Assembly: GCA_022539475.1 (NCBI GenBank)
Contig: VCMS01000137.1
Location: 1 to 27,009 of the forward strand
Direction: 5' to 3'
Origin: Gracilaria domingensis
Lineage: Eukaryota > Rhodophyta > Florideophyceae > Gracilariales > Gracilariaceae
Length of the DNA: 27,009 nucleotides
Part shown: positions 9,977 to 19,638 of the stretch, one piece after another
Layout of the letters: the number at the start of each line of letters is the position of its first letter
Position numbering within the stretch: the stretch's first letter is position 1
Translations under genes and position numbers: made by a program
Notes under the pieces: generated by a model
The model's input: the letters and a program-made list of their open reading frames with translations, nothing else
What the model was told of the DNA's origin: nothing
The model's database searches: none

Positions 9977-10381
9977 GACGTTCTGTCGAGATGTTGCGCG
10001 CGGGAAGTACAGACAACAAAACCTGACGAAACATTACCGTACACATTCAGAGTACCTAAATTTGTCGTCTGGCCATTCAAAAAACTACTCTCGATACATT
10101 TCTGCTACAAGTGATAACAAAACCGAAACCAAAAACTCTGAATAAATTTAGCTGCCAAACCCACAGGCAGCCCGTTCAAGACAAGTCGACCGGCGCACCA
10201 AGCTGGCTGCCATGCTGCTGATGAGATGTCTGCCAATCTGTTGCCAATCTTTGCCACTCTGGCAAAATACCAAAAGTAGCCCTGTAAGACGGGCGCTGTC
10301 AGACATGGCTAGCTTGCACACCCTCCAAAGAAGACATAACAGCAGAAAGAGAACAGGCACGAAAGGGATAGGAAAAAATAA

Positions 10382-11002
10382 TTATAGTGGAAATAACTGA
10401 AAAGGCGGACGCGATGATGATATTGAGTGATAGCGGGGCAGAAAAGACCCAGGGAAGCGAGAGACAGTAACTTTATGGCGCCCTGTCGAAATGCTGCGCG
10501 CGGGAAGTACAGGTTTCTTTGAAGTGAGACAAAATGGCTCCAATTTCTCAAAGTTGCGAGCAAAATTACAACGACAACCACGACTACAACAACAATCACA
10601 ACCATAAACATAAACATAATTCTTCCTTTCTTGATGCCTATACGGGCTCCAATGTTTTTCCCAGTAGGTCTTAAAGCAATAAAGGAACCTTGTATTCAAG
10701 CGATCGTACACAGGTCCATCCAAATTAGAATACTTCGAGAATTCAAGAAATATAATAATTTCACCCCCAGATTTCTCTTCCAACGTACATTTCTCTATTA
10801 CTTCCTCATAGGCAGTCTTTAAGGGGTCTAATCCCGTTATGAAGTTCTGACTGCGGTTCTGAATGTACTGAGTCAATCGATCCAACTCCTCCAAAATATT
10901 AATTTCAGTCTCGCTGTTTCTAGAAGCCATGCGAATAACATAATAGTTCCTGGATATTGTCTTATAAGCATCCGTATAATCGCTTGAAATATCATTGGAC
11001 AT
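10382..11002 (-). CDS. Gene B, unit 5
   Basis: 206 codons from the MSND ATG, with S at the variable codon. Confidence 0.4.
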   Translation of the reverse strand: MSNDISSDYTDAYKTISRNYYVIRMASRNSETEINILEELDRLTQYIQNRSQNFITGLDPLKTAYEEVIEKCTLEEKSGGEIIIFLEFSKYSNLDGPVYDRLNTRFLYCFKTYWEKHWSPYRHQERKNYVYVYGCDCCCSRGCRCNFARNFEKLEPFCLTSKKPVLPARSISTGRHKVTVSRFPGSFLPRYHSISSSRPPFQLFPL

Positions 11003-11433
11003 GTTGAGAGTGTAGAAAGCGGTTATCGTTGCAGAAAAAGGTTGAAAAGCGGGAAGGCAAGTTGATCGATGATAGTGAGATGAGACCCGGAAGACGGACA
11101 CCACCGCAATGCAAACTGTCTGTCTCAATTTGACATTTTGTCCATGGCTGAATCCTGTTAACCATACACATCCAGCTTGCCACGTTACCACTGTGTGAAC
11201 CTTATTTGATAAGGTTCCAATGACAAGAATCCCCGTTTGGATGGAAAGAGGGAATTAGAGGGGAGACGTGAGAACTGCAATGAAAACTTCACAAGCTTAT
11301 TAGACGCTCTACGTGATGTATCTCACACAATCACCAATATCACAGCAATCACGATAACTGCATTGTTATGCCCTGATCTAAACTTCGTTGGTTCTAGTTC
11401 TAATGTTATCCATGAACTCATTATAATTCTTTA

Positions 11434-12069
11434 TTAATTCCATAACCTCACGCGCCAAAAATTAAGTATTGCCGAAATAACTGCTGCAAAAACAATGATA
11501 CCTTTGATCCCGCTTAGAAGCAAAGCATCAACGCTTTCAATAACTTCGTTTATGCCCCACTTGATTTTAGCGTAATTAATCGTTTTCTTGTTTATCACCT
11601 TGTTTAATAGTGGCAATAGTAAAGTAGAACTCCTCATGAAAGTGACTGCATATCATGATGGCATTCTTGATTGCTCCATATAAACCTCGCTATACTTCAT
11701 TTCGTACTGGAATGAATGAATGATAAACGCTTCGATATCTTTCTTATAGCCCAAGAACTCAATCGATATAAGCAGTGTTTTGGCAATCACTGATAAATTA
11801 GTAATAAAGGGCCAGTAGTTTTCCACCTTCAAAATTTCATCAACACAGCTTAAGAGACATGCGGCCTCAGACCCTACAGGGTTAGGATCAAGAACGATAG
11901 AGTCATGTTGCACACCCTCCAAAGAAGACATAACATCAGAAATGGAAGAGGCACGAAAGGGGTAGGAAACAATAACCAGAATGGCAATACCTGAAAAAAC
12001 GGACGCGATGATGATATTGAGTGATGGAGGAGAGAAAAGAGCGAGGGAAGCGAGAGACACCAAGTTCAT
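11434..12069 (-). pseudogene. Gene A, unit 6: 5' frame intact, internal TGA retained
   Basis: Same state as unit 5: 138 codons from ATG 12069 to TGA 11655-11653, then open to TAA 11436-11434. Confidence 0.5.
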
Positions 12070-12476
12070 GACGTTCTGTCGAGATGTTGCGCGCGGGAAG
12101 TACAGACAACAAAACCTGACGAAACATTACCGTACACATTCAGAGTACCCTAAATTTGTCGTCTGGCCATTCAAAAAACTACTCTCGATACATTTCTGCT
12201 ACAAGTGATAACAAAACCGAAACCAAAAACTTCTGAATAAATTTAGCTGCCAAACCCACAGGCAGCCCGTTCAAGACAAGTCGACCGGCGCACCAAGCTG
12301 GCTGCCATGCTGCTGATGAGATGTCTGCCAATCTGTTGCCAATCTTTGCCACTCTGGCAAAATACCAAAAGTAGCCCTGTAAGACGGGCGCTGTCAGACA
12401 TGGCTAGCTTGCACACCCTCCAAAGAAGACATAACAGCAGAAAGAGAACAGGCACGAAAGGGATAGGAAAAAATAA

Positions 12477-13097
12477 TTATAGTGGAAATAACTGAAAAGG
12501 CGGACGCGATGATGATATTGAGTGATAGCGGGGCAGAAAAGACCCAGGGAAGCGAGAGACAGTAACTTTATGGCGCCCTGTCGAAATGCTGCGCGCGGGA
12601 AGTACAGGTTTCTTTGAAGTGAGACAAAATGGCTCCAATTTCTCAAAGTTGCGAGCAAAATTACAACGACAACCACGACTACAACAACAATCACAACCAT
12701 AAACATAAACATAATTCTTCCTTTCTTGATGCCTATACGGGCTCCAATGTTTTTCCCAGTAGGTCTTAAAGCAATAAAGGAACCTTGTATTCAAGCGATC
12801 GTACACAGGTCCATCCAAATTAGAATACTTCGAGAATTCAAGAAATATAATAATTTCACCCCCAGATTTCTCTTCCAACGTACATTTCTCTATTACTTCC
12901 TCATAGGCAGTCTTTAAGGGGTCTAATCCCGTTATGAAGTTCTGACTGCGGTTCTGAATGTACTGAGTCAATCGATCCAACTCCTCCAAAATATTAATTT
13001 CAGTCTCGCTGTTTCTAGAAGCCATGCGAATAACATAATAGTTCCTGGATATTGTCTTATAAGCATCCGTATAATCGCTTGAAATATCATTGGACAT
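12477..13097 (-). CDS. Gene B, unit 6
   Basis: 206 codons from the MSND ATG, with S at the variable codon. Confidence 0.4.
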   Translation of the reverse strand: MSNDISSDYTDAYKTISRNYYVIRMASRNSETEINILEELDRLTQYIQNRSQNFITGLDPLKTAYEEVIEKCTLEEKSGGEIIIFLEFSKYSNLDGPVYDRLNTRFLYCFKTYWEKHWSPYRHQERKNYVYVYGCDCCCSRGCRCNFARNFEKLEPFCLTSKKPVLPARSISTGRHKVTVSRFPGSFLPRYHSISSSRPPFQLFPL

Positions 13098-13528
13098 GTT
13101 GAGAGTGTAGAAAGCGGGTATCGTTGCAGAAAAAGGTTGAAAAGCGGGAAGGCAAGTTGATCGATGATAGTGAGATGAGACCCGGAAGACGGACACCACC
13201 GCAATGCAAACTGTCTGTCTCAATTTGACATTTTGTCCATGGCTGAATCCTGTTAACCATACACATCCAGCTTGCCACGTTACCACTGTGTGAACCTTAT
13301 TTGATAAGGTTCCAATGACAAGAATCCCCGTTTGGATGGAAAGAGGGAATTAGAGGGGAGACGTGAGAACTGCAATGAAAACTTCACAAGCTTATTAGAC
13401 GCTCTACGTGATGTATCTCACACAATCACCAATATCACAGCAATCACGATAACTGCATTGTTATGCCCTGATCTAAACTTCGTTGGTTCTAGTTCTAATG
13501 TTATCCATGAACTCATTATAATTCTTTA

Positions 13529-14165
13529 TTAATTCCATAACCTCACGCGCCAAAAATTAAGCATTGCCGAAATAACTGCTGCAAAAACAATGATACCTTT
13601 GATCCCGCTTAGAAGCAAAGCATCAACGCTTTCAATAACTTCGTTTATGCCCCACTTGATTTTAGCGTAATTAATCGTTTTCTTGTTTATCACCTTGTTT
13701 AATAGTGGCAATAGTAAAGTAGAACTCCTCATGAAAGTGACTGCATATCATGATGGCATTCTTGATTGCTCCATATAAACCTCGCTATACTTCATTTCGT
13801 ACTGGAATGAATGAATGATAAACGCTTCGATATCTTTCTTATAGCCCAAGAACTCAATCGATATAAGCAGTGTTTTGGCAATCACTGATAAATTAGTAAT
13901 AAAGGGCCAGTAGTTTTCCACCTTCAAAATTTCATCAACACAGCTTAAGAGACATGCGGCCTCAGACCCTACAGGGTTAGGATCAAGAACGATAGAGTCA
14001 TGTTGCACACCCTCCAAAGAAGACATAACATCAGAAATGGAAGAGGCACGAAAGGGGTAGGAAACAATAACCAGAATGGCAATACCTGAAAAAACGGACG
14101 CGATGATGATATTGAGTGATGAGAGGAGAGAAAAGAGCGAGGGAAGCGAGAGACACCAAGTTCAT
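13529..14165 (-). pseudogene. Gene A, unit 7
   Basis: 5' part out of frame from ATG 14165 as in units 1-4; body ATG 14026; in-frame TGA 13750-13748; TAA 13531-13529. One I-to-M change lies in the C-terminal hydrophobic segment. Confidence 0.45.
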
Positions 14166-14572
14166 GACGTTCTGTCGAGATGTTGCGCGCGGGAAGTACA
14201 GACAACAAAACCTGACGAAACATTACCGTACACATTCAGAGTACCGTAAATTTGTCGTCTGGCCATTCAAAAAACTACTCTCGATACATTTCTGCTACAA
14301 GTGATAACAAAACCGAAACCAAAAACTCCTGAATAAATTTAGCTGCCAAACCCACAGGCAGCCCGTTCAAGACAAGTCGACCGGCGCACCAAGCTGGCTG
14401 CCATGCTGCTGATGAGATGTCTGCCAATCTGTTGCCAATCTTTGCCACTCTGGCAAAATACCAAAAGTAGCCCTGTAAGACGGGCGCTGTCAGACATGGC
14501 TAGATTGCACACCCTCCAAAGAAGACATAACAGCAGAAAGAGAACAGGCACGAAAGGGATAGGAAAAAATAA

Positions 14573-15193
14573 TTATAGTGGAAATAACTGAAAAGGCGGA
14601 CGCGATGATGATATTGAGTGATAGCGGGGCAGAAAAGACCCAGGGAAGCGAGAGACAGTAACTTTATGGCGCCCTGTCGAAATGCTGCGCGCGGGAAGTA
14701 CAGGTTTCTTTGAAGTGAGACAAAATGGCTCCAATTTCTCAAAGTTGCGAGCAAAATTACAACGACAACCACGACTACAACAACAATCACAACCATAAAC
14801 ATAAACATAATTCTTCCTTTCTTGATGCCTATACGGGCTCCAATGTTTTTCCCAGTAGGTCTTAAAGCAATAAAGGAACCTTGTATTCAAGCGATCGTAC
14901 ACAGGTCCATCCAAATTAGAATACTTCGAGAATTCAAGAAATATAATAATTTCACCCCCAGATTTCTCTTCCAACGTACATTTCTCTATTACTTCCTCAT
15001 AGGCAGTCTTTAAGGGGTCTAATCCCGTTATGAAGTTCTGACTGCGGTTCTGAATGTACTGAGTCAATCGATCCAACTCCTCCAAAATATTAATTTCAGT
15101 CTCGCTGTTTCTAGAAGCCATGCGAATAACATAATAGTTCCTGGATATTGTCTTATAAGCATCCGTATAATCGCTTGAAATATCATTGGACAT
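14573..15193 (-). CDS. Gene B, unit 7
   Basis: 206 codons from the MSND ATG, with S at the variable codon. The upstream leader is truncated by the retroelement junction about 340 bp from the ATG, so any promoter farther out is missing in this copy. Confidence 0.4.
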   Translation of the reverse strand: MSNDISSDYTDAYKTISRNYYVIRMASRNSETEINILEELDRLTQYIQNRSQNFITGLDPLKTAYEEVIEKCTLEEKSGGEIIIFLEFSKYSNLDGPVYDRLNTRFLYCFKTYWEKHWSPYRHQERKNYVYVYGCDCCCSRGCRCNFARNFEKLEPFCLTSKKPVLPARSISTGRHKVTVSRFPGSFLPRYHSISSSRPPFQLFPL

Positions 15194-15531
15194 GTTGAGA
15201 GTGTAGAAAGCGGTTATCGTTGCAGAAAAAGGTTGAAAAGCGGGAAGGCAAGTTGATCGATGATAGTGAGATGAGACCCGGAAGACGGACACCACCGCAA
15301 TGCAAACTGTCTGTCTCAATTTGACATTTTGTCCATGGCTGAATCCTGTTAACCATACACATCCAGCTTGCCACGTTACCACTGTGTGAACCTTATTTGA
15401 TAAGGTTCCAATGACAAGAATCCCCGTTTGGATGGAAAGAGGGAATTAGAGGGGAGACGTAAGAACTGCAATGAAAACTTCACAAGCTTATTAGACGCTC
15501 TACGTGATGTATCTCACACAATCACCAAAAT

Positions 15532-15544
15532 TGTTGTGCAAAAC
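15532..15544. repeat. 13-bp LTR-terminus remnant between array and element B
   Basis: TGTTGTGCAAAAC matches the reverse complement of the element A LTR end (TGTGGTGCAAAAC) at 12 of 13 bases and also resembles that LTR's start (TGTAGTGCAAA). It sits exactly between the last array base and the TG of element B. I infer a remnant of another LTR interrupted by insertion of element B. The piece is short and could be coincidental. Confidence 0.4.
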
Positions 15545-16534
15545 TGTGGAGCAACGGCTTTCTGCTATCAGATGCATCACGGTTCTCATAACGAGATGGT
15601 ACCGATGGCCGGTGACGTGGCTAAGTTATGAAAACTCTCCTTAATTTTGGGTATTGTTGGGATGGTTTGGTTGGACCCTTAATAGGTAGACCCTGCATGG
15701 GAAGTGCCTAGTGGGTGTGATAGTAGGCCACGTGGTGGAGTTGGCTAGTTAGATATTTGTGCCACGCCCGTTGGGAAATACCCCACACCCTGACAGTTGG
15801 TCGTCCACGTGTATGACCCTCGGGAGGTGTGCATTGTAGATACCGTAGTAGTAATAGTATATATGCTCGGGTGATCTCACCCTGGAGCCGACGAGTAAAT
15901 GGACAACTGAGTCGCGTCCTGTTCAGGATCGGGCTATAGTAGACAGCTGCCTACGTAGGTTTACCACTCCCCTCGGAGAGTAACCACGATTGGTTTCGGC
16001 ACTACTACCCCTCAGGGTCACTTAGGAAGCTTGCATCTTGCCATCTCTGGAACCTTTGTTTTATCTACCGTTGTATCGGTCCCTTGTTGTTGTCATTGTA
16101 TTTTGTTGTTCATTTTCGTGACTGTTGTTGTCACCCGTTCACCTGGTTCAGGTATTGCTTCCGCCCCAGTATTGGGTATATTTTTGGCACGCCCTTGTGC
16201 GTCGCTCCGCTATCGGACCTGTTTCCGCCGGTTGGCACGGTCCGTAGCTTCGCTCCGGTGGGTTGCCCCGTGAGCTCCCCCCCCCGTTGACACGGTCCCC
16301 TTTTTCTCCATCTCTCCAGGTTCGGATCACACTTCACCTCTGGATCTACACCGTTCTTTGCATCTCACCTCTGTAGGTATATCCAGTCACCGTCTCCGGT
16401 CTTACACCCGGCTTGTCTCGCGACTCGAGCACGGACAGAGGGTTCTGCCGCTGTTTCTATCTCATCCAGGGAGTAGGACTCGGACATCCTAGTGGAGATT
16501 CCCCATCGCGCCTAGCGCAGGGTTTTGCTCTACA
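15545..16534 (+). repeat. 5' LTR of element B (990 bp)
   Basis: The start TGTGGAGCAACGG is fixed by its repetition after the polypurine tract at 26855. The end is set at TTTTGCTCTACA, which forms an inverted repeat with the start (TGTRGAGCAA) and is followed by a PBS-like TGG. It contains a TG-rich stretch (~16075-16135) and a run of C (~16275-16284). I see no gene here; the short frames are incidental. Confidence 0.85.
15858..15864 (+). promoter_or_regulatory. Candidate TATA box of the element B LTR
   Basis: TATATAT within AGTATATATGC, 314 bp into the LTR, is the best TATA-like site. Transcription would then start around 15885-15900, making U3 about 345 bp. This rests on the motif alone. 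Confidence 0.35.
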
Positions 16535-16537
16535 TTT

Positions 16538-16555
16538 TGGTCTCCCGACCTAGAA
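16538..16555 (+). other. Candidate tRNA primer-binding site
   Basis: TGGTCTCCCGACC begins 3 bases after the LTR end. TGG pairs with the CCA end of a tRNA, and the next bases would pair with its acceptor stem. I could not match it to a specific tRNA. The leader from here to the Gag start (16751) shows nothing else I can name. Confidence 0.5.
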
Positions 16556-16750
16556 CGGTGGAGGACCATAACTGGGTTTGTTGTGTCGCTTGGAATCTGG
16601 ACACTTGGAATTCCTTTTTTGGGAGATTGAAGGTCGCGGCCACGTTCACCTGGTTGTGATACGAGATCTCTCACCCCTTTTTTGGCTGCAGTTTGGAAGT
16701 CTCGCATTTGTTCGCGTAATAGCCCCCGAGTTCGGTTGGCAAGCTGCAGT

Positions 16751-18862
16751 ATGCCACGCCGAGCTACCTCCTCGAAAGGAAGGTCGGTTACCTCGAATGC
16801 CCCTGCGCGGTCAGGTGGTACCCGCTCGAGAATATCGGTCCCGGGATCGGGAAGTAATCGCGACAACTCCGAGAACCGGAATGCATCAGTTGATGGACAG
16901 GAGATTATAGAACTCCCTCCGCAGGCAGTACCACAACCTGAAGAGGAAGTTCCAGTCGTGGAGACACCCTCTGCCGCACTGCCGGAAAGACTTGACTCTC
17001 AGGAGTACAGTAATCTGGGCACTCGCCTTAGTATTGCTAACGCTGCCCACATATCCCTCATTGAGTCAGTCGAGGAACTCCGTCGACAGGTTTATAAACT
17101 CCTAGATAAGGACGTCTCAGGAGAGGTGCGTATCCTGAGGCAGGAGATGAATTCACTCATGGAGTGCTTCGGCTCCCCAAGGGCTTATGTGGAGGAAAAC
17201 CGCCTCGTACGAGAGGATACTCAAGCCGCCGTGGAACGGATCCACGCACGCTTGGACACCCTCGAAGCCACCATTCGGATGGACGAGGAAGCAGAAGCCG
17301 CCGGGCGGAATAGTTCGGAGGACGAAAGTTCAGTTCGCCAATCCACTAGGAGAAGCCGTCGTAGGTCCATGAAGGATTCCCGTAATTACTCGGATGTGTC
17401 TGACTCCGACTCCGGAAGTAGTTCGGACAGTTCGTCCTCGTCGTCGTCCTCCGACTCTTCGGATGATAGCCGACGTCGGCGTCCCCGTTCATCGAAGTCA
17501 CGGTCCAAGGCTACTTTTACCTCTCAGGGAGCAATCCGCACCCGGGAGAAGGGGAAGAAGCACCCTGGCTTGAAGGAGTTGAAGCCATCTAATCCGCTGT
17601 ATCGGAAGTTGCTTTCATATCGCTATTATCGACTTAAGGATACCTCCGAAGTTCGGACCTCAAGGGGAACCGGAAAGGTCCGGGACTACATCCGAAAACT
17701 CGGCGTTACTCTGAATAAGAGAGAGTTTGCAGGAGAGGACCCTATCCTGGTCCTGGACTTCCTCGCAAGGTTTGTGCAAGAAGCTGATATACTCGGAATG
17801 AGCGAGGGCCAGGCGTATGTAGCCCTCCCGTATTACCTCAAAGGTTTGGCAGAAGATCAGTTTAATTCCGTCCACGGATCGTCAAGAGCCTCGGAAGGGG
17901 GAGTTACATGTTGGCCCGAAGCGGTACACTACCTCCTAAGGTCATATGCTACTGGTCATGCCATCCAAAAGGCGACTTCCGCCTTAAGGGATACGAAGCA
18001 ACGTCCGGGAGAAACGGAAACAGCTTATTCAACGCGCCTGAATAAGGCTTTCCACCGCTGCGGTAATGTACATTCCTCGGGAGAGAGATGTTCCCTGTTC
18101 GTGGATGGGTTGGATTCCCAAATACGGGCACTTGTCGCCCGACATCGGGAGAATAATAGGAAGATGACCTACCTGGAATTAGTACAGTATGCCCAAGCCG
18201 AAGGTGAAACGCTCCGAGCTAGGCGTCCCTCTAGAACCAAACCTCGTAAGGTACTCTTCGCCGAAGAATCGGATTATTTTTCTGCCCAGGTTGATGGGAA
18301 TGGTTCCAATCTGGATCACGATAACGTTAACCTCGTGGGTAGCAACCCCGACTCTATGGGTACTTCTGACCTCCCGTCCACCTCTGTCCCGTCTTCGGAA
18401 ACGGATCCCGCATTCTATGCGCAAGGACACCGGGTTCCGGCAGCGCCAATCCCCTATGGAGGTCGTGGCATGAGGTTTACTCGCCCAGGATGGAGGGATA
18501 ACACCCCGCAGAGTCGTGTGGATAGAGGTCCACAGGACTATTCGACCCCAGTTATCTGTTATGAATGTTACCAATATGGGCATATCTCAACGCAGTGTAC
18601 GCTCCCTTCGCGGGAAAGGTCGAAAATCATCGCTCAGTTTGAATCTCTCTCCCCAGAGAACCAAGCTCGTGTGCCGAGAACTTCCTACGAAGACGCAAAG
18701 CACGCAATGGCAGTTCATCTAAGTGGTGGATCTATGGCGACTCAAGCCGCTCCTGTGGTAGGCCAGAAAATGGAGGGAAGAGTCGAACCCGCGAACGGTC
18801 ATCAAGTTGGTGCCCAGGACGGGAATCGGCCACGACAGGCTGGTCCTGCTCCGAAAAACTAG
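16751..18862 (+). CDS. gag: Gag polyprotein with CCHC zinc knuckle
   Basis: Structural protein that forms the cytoplasmic virus-like particle and packages the element RNA. The start is the first ATG (16751; 703 codons); the frame is open 23 codons further up without an ATG. In order: a basic, Ser/Arg-rich N-terminus; a helical segment (about residues 95-180); a strongly Ser/Arg/Asp-rich stretch (about 197-254, with runs of S); a capsid-like region (about 310-490; EDPILVLDFLARFVQEADIL is typical of Ty3/gypsy Gag); and one zinc knuckle C-x2-C-x4-H-x4-C at residues 603-616 (bases 18557-18598), which binds RNA. It ends in TAG at 18860-18862. The protease frame is open immediately in the -1 frame, so Gag-Pol is probably made by frameshifting. 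No lesion is visible in this frame. Confidence 0.88.
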   Translation: MPRRATSSKGRSVTSNAPARSGGTRSRISVPGSGSNRDNSENRNASVDGQEIIELPPQAVPQPEEEVPVVETPSAALPERLDSQEYSNLGTRLSIANAAHISLIESVEELRRQVYKLLDKDVSGEVRILRQEMNSLMECFGSPRAYVEENRLVREDTQAAVERIHARLDTLEATIRMDEEAEAAGRNSSEDESSVRQSTRRSRRRSMKDSRNYSDVSDSDSGSSSDSSSSSSSSDSSDDSRRRRPRSSKSRSKATFTSQGAIRTREKGKKHPGLKELKPSNPLYRKLLSYRYYRLKDTSEVRTSRGTGKVRDYIRKLGVTLNKREFAGEDPILVLDFLARFVQEADILGMSEGQAYVALPYYLKGLAEDQFNSVHGSSRASEGGVTCWPEAVHYLLRSYATGHAIQKATSALRDTKQRPGETETAYSTRLNKAFHRCGNVHSSGERCSLFVDGLDSQIRALVARHRENNRKMTYLELVQYAQAEGETLRARRPSRTKPRKVLFAEESDYFSAQVDGNGSNLDHDNVNLVGSNPDSMGTSDLPSTSVPSSETDPAFYAQGHRVPAAPIPYGGRGMRFTRPGWRDNTPQSRVDRGPQDYSTPVICYECYQYGHISTQCTLPSRERSKIIAQFESLSPENQARVPRTSYEDAKHAMAVHLSGGSMATQAAPVVGQKMEGRVEPANGHQVGAQDGNRPRQAGPAPKN
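18854..18862 (+). promoter_or_regulatory. Candidate -1 ribosomal frameshift site at the Gag stop
   Basis: The Gag frame ends AAA AAC TAG. Slipping back one base at the A run continues CTA GAC TTG GGA into the protease frame. The heptamer G AAA AAC differs from the classic A AAA AAC only in its first base. A downstream stimulatory structure was not tested. Confidence 0.4.
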
Positions 18863-18864
18863 AC

Positions 18865-19638
18865 TTGGGAGTCTCCCCAACGGGAGGGGCGTCTTCTGAG
18901 CCGAAGCTGAAGACGCCCGAGGCGCCTCCGCTTCACTCCCCGGCTGTTAGAATCCTAACAAGGAAGATGGCTGCCACTGACGTAGATTCGGAACACTGTG
19001 GTGTTCTTCGTCGCCCGTGGGTACGGTCCCGAAATTTCCGTGCTCCGGATAGAATCCTGGTAATGGCCAAGAGGAACTACAAGGTGTATGCCGACCTTGG
19101 CCTGTCCACCCAATTCATGGTTAGGCAATTAGCTGTCCTGGATACAGGAGCTGCCCCCAACTTGATCAACAAGAAGCTAATCCCGCCCACTGTTCGGGAG
19201 ACAATCCGTTTCGGCCCTGCTCTAAATCTCGCCGATGCGAACAATAATCCGTTGAGAACGGCTGGTTATATTACACTCCTTGTACGATTAGGAAATTGTT
19301 TGGTACAACTTGATTTTGTCGTCTGTGACTCATTGGCTGCACCGATTATTTTCGGTTGTGACTTCTGCGATCGGTTCGTGGAAGCCATCCGTCCGCGGAA
19401 ACGCCAAGTGGAAATGGAAGACGGGTCGATACTGCCGATTGTTCGGAAACCGTTGCGAGCCGCTACGCGGAAGCACGTACCCCTGCCGGCCGCGCAACAA
19501 GCCTCCAACGATGGTATGGGGTCGACAAAACTACACGTCACGAAGTCCGTGCAGTGGCCCCAGAATCCCAGGTATGGGTCGACGTCAACACCAAACAAGG
19601 GGCCTCCACACGATACAACCGTTACCGGCTTTATATGA
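18865..19638 (+). CDS. Retropepsin-type aspartic protease
   Basis: Cleaves Gag and Gag-Pol during particle maturation. The catalytic motif is LDTGAAPNLI with the aspartate at 19141-19143, and IIFGCDFC follows as the hydrophobic-G motif ~70 residues on, the usual spacing for retropepsins. The frame has no ATG near its beginning and is open through the Gag stop, so it is expected as an extension of Gag by -1 frameshifting; the given start is only the first in-frame TTG after the Gag stop. After about 19510 this frame no longer looks like the family: the protease-RT linker resumes in another frame (see 19510-19615), and the present frame ends in an unrelated tail with TGA at 19636. Confidence 0.8.
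   Translation: MGVSPTGGASSEPKLKTPEAPPLHSPAVRILTRKMAATDVDSEHCGVLRRPWVRSRNFRAPDRILVMAKRNYKVYADLGLSTQFMVRQLAVLDTGAAPNLINKKLIPPTVRETIRFGPALNLADANNNPLRTAGYITLLVRLGNCLVQLDFVVCDSLAAPIIFGCDFCDRFVEAIRPRKRQVEMEDGSILPIVRKPLRAATRKHVPLPAAQQASNDGMGSTKLHVTKSVQWPQNPRYGSTSTPNKGPPHDTTVTGFI

Larger units (their letters stand above)
9286..11378. repeat. Tandem unit 5 of 7 (2093 bp)
   Basis: Three single-base deletions set this unit apart: near 9933 (GTGATGGAGGAG), near 10056 (GTACCTAAATTT) and near 10137 (AAACTCTGAAT). Intra-unit duplicates are at 9815-10012 and 10314-10512. The first deletion opens the gene A 5' frame. Confidence 0.95.
11379..13473. repeat. Tandem unit 6 of 7 (2095 bp)
   Basis: Shares the gene A deletion with unit 5 (near 12026) but has base substitutions, not deletions, at the other two unit 5 sites (GTACCCTAAATT near 12149, AAACTTCTGAAT near 12231). 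Intra-unit duplicates are at 11908-12105 and 12409-12607. A T-to-G change near 13118 lies just upstream of the gene B ATG. Confidence 0.95.
13474..15531. repeat. Tandem unit 7 of 7, truncated (2058 bp)
   Basis: Lacks the last ~38 bp of the unit. The match ends in CACCAAAAT (CACCAATAT in other units) and is followed directly by an LTR-like terminus at 15532. Private changes include AAGCATTGCC near 13562 (I to M in gene A), GCTAGATTGC near 14504 and GACGTAAGAAC near 15461. Intra-unit duplicates are at 14003-14201 and 14505-14703. Confidence 0.95.

Noticed and set aside
903..15531. Array as integrated concatemers of a small circular DNA virus or plasmid
   Set aside because: A ~2.1 kb head-to-tail period suits a CRESS-type circle, but I see no Rep-like HUH or helicase motif, no capsid-like frame and no nonanucleotide stem-loop.
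903..15531. Non-standard genetic code with TGA as tryptophan
   Set aside because: TGA ends the protease frame and many others, and the long retroelement frames use TGG for W, so a recoded TGA in the nucleus is not supported.
16131..16910. Short frames in the 5' LTR and leader, both strands
   Set aside because: Overlap the LTR, the leader or the start of Gag and show no family features.
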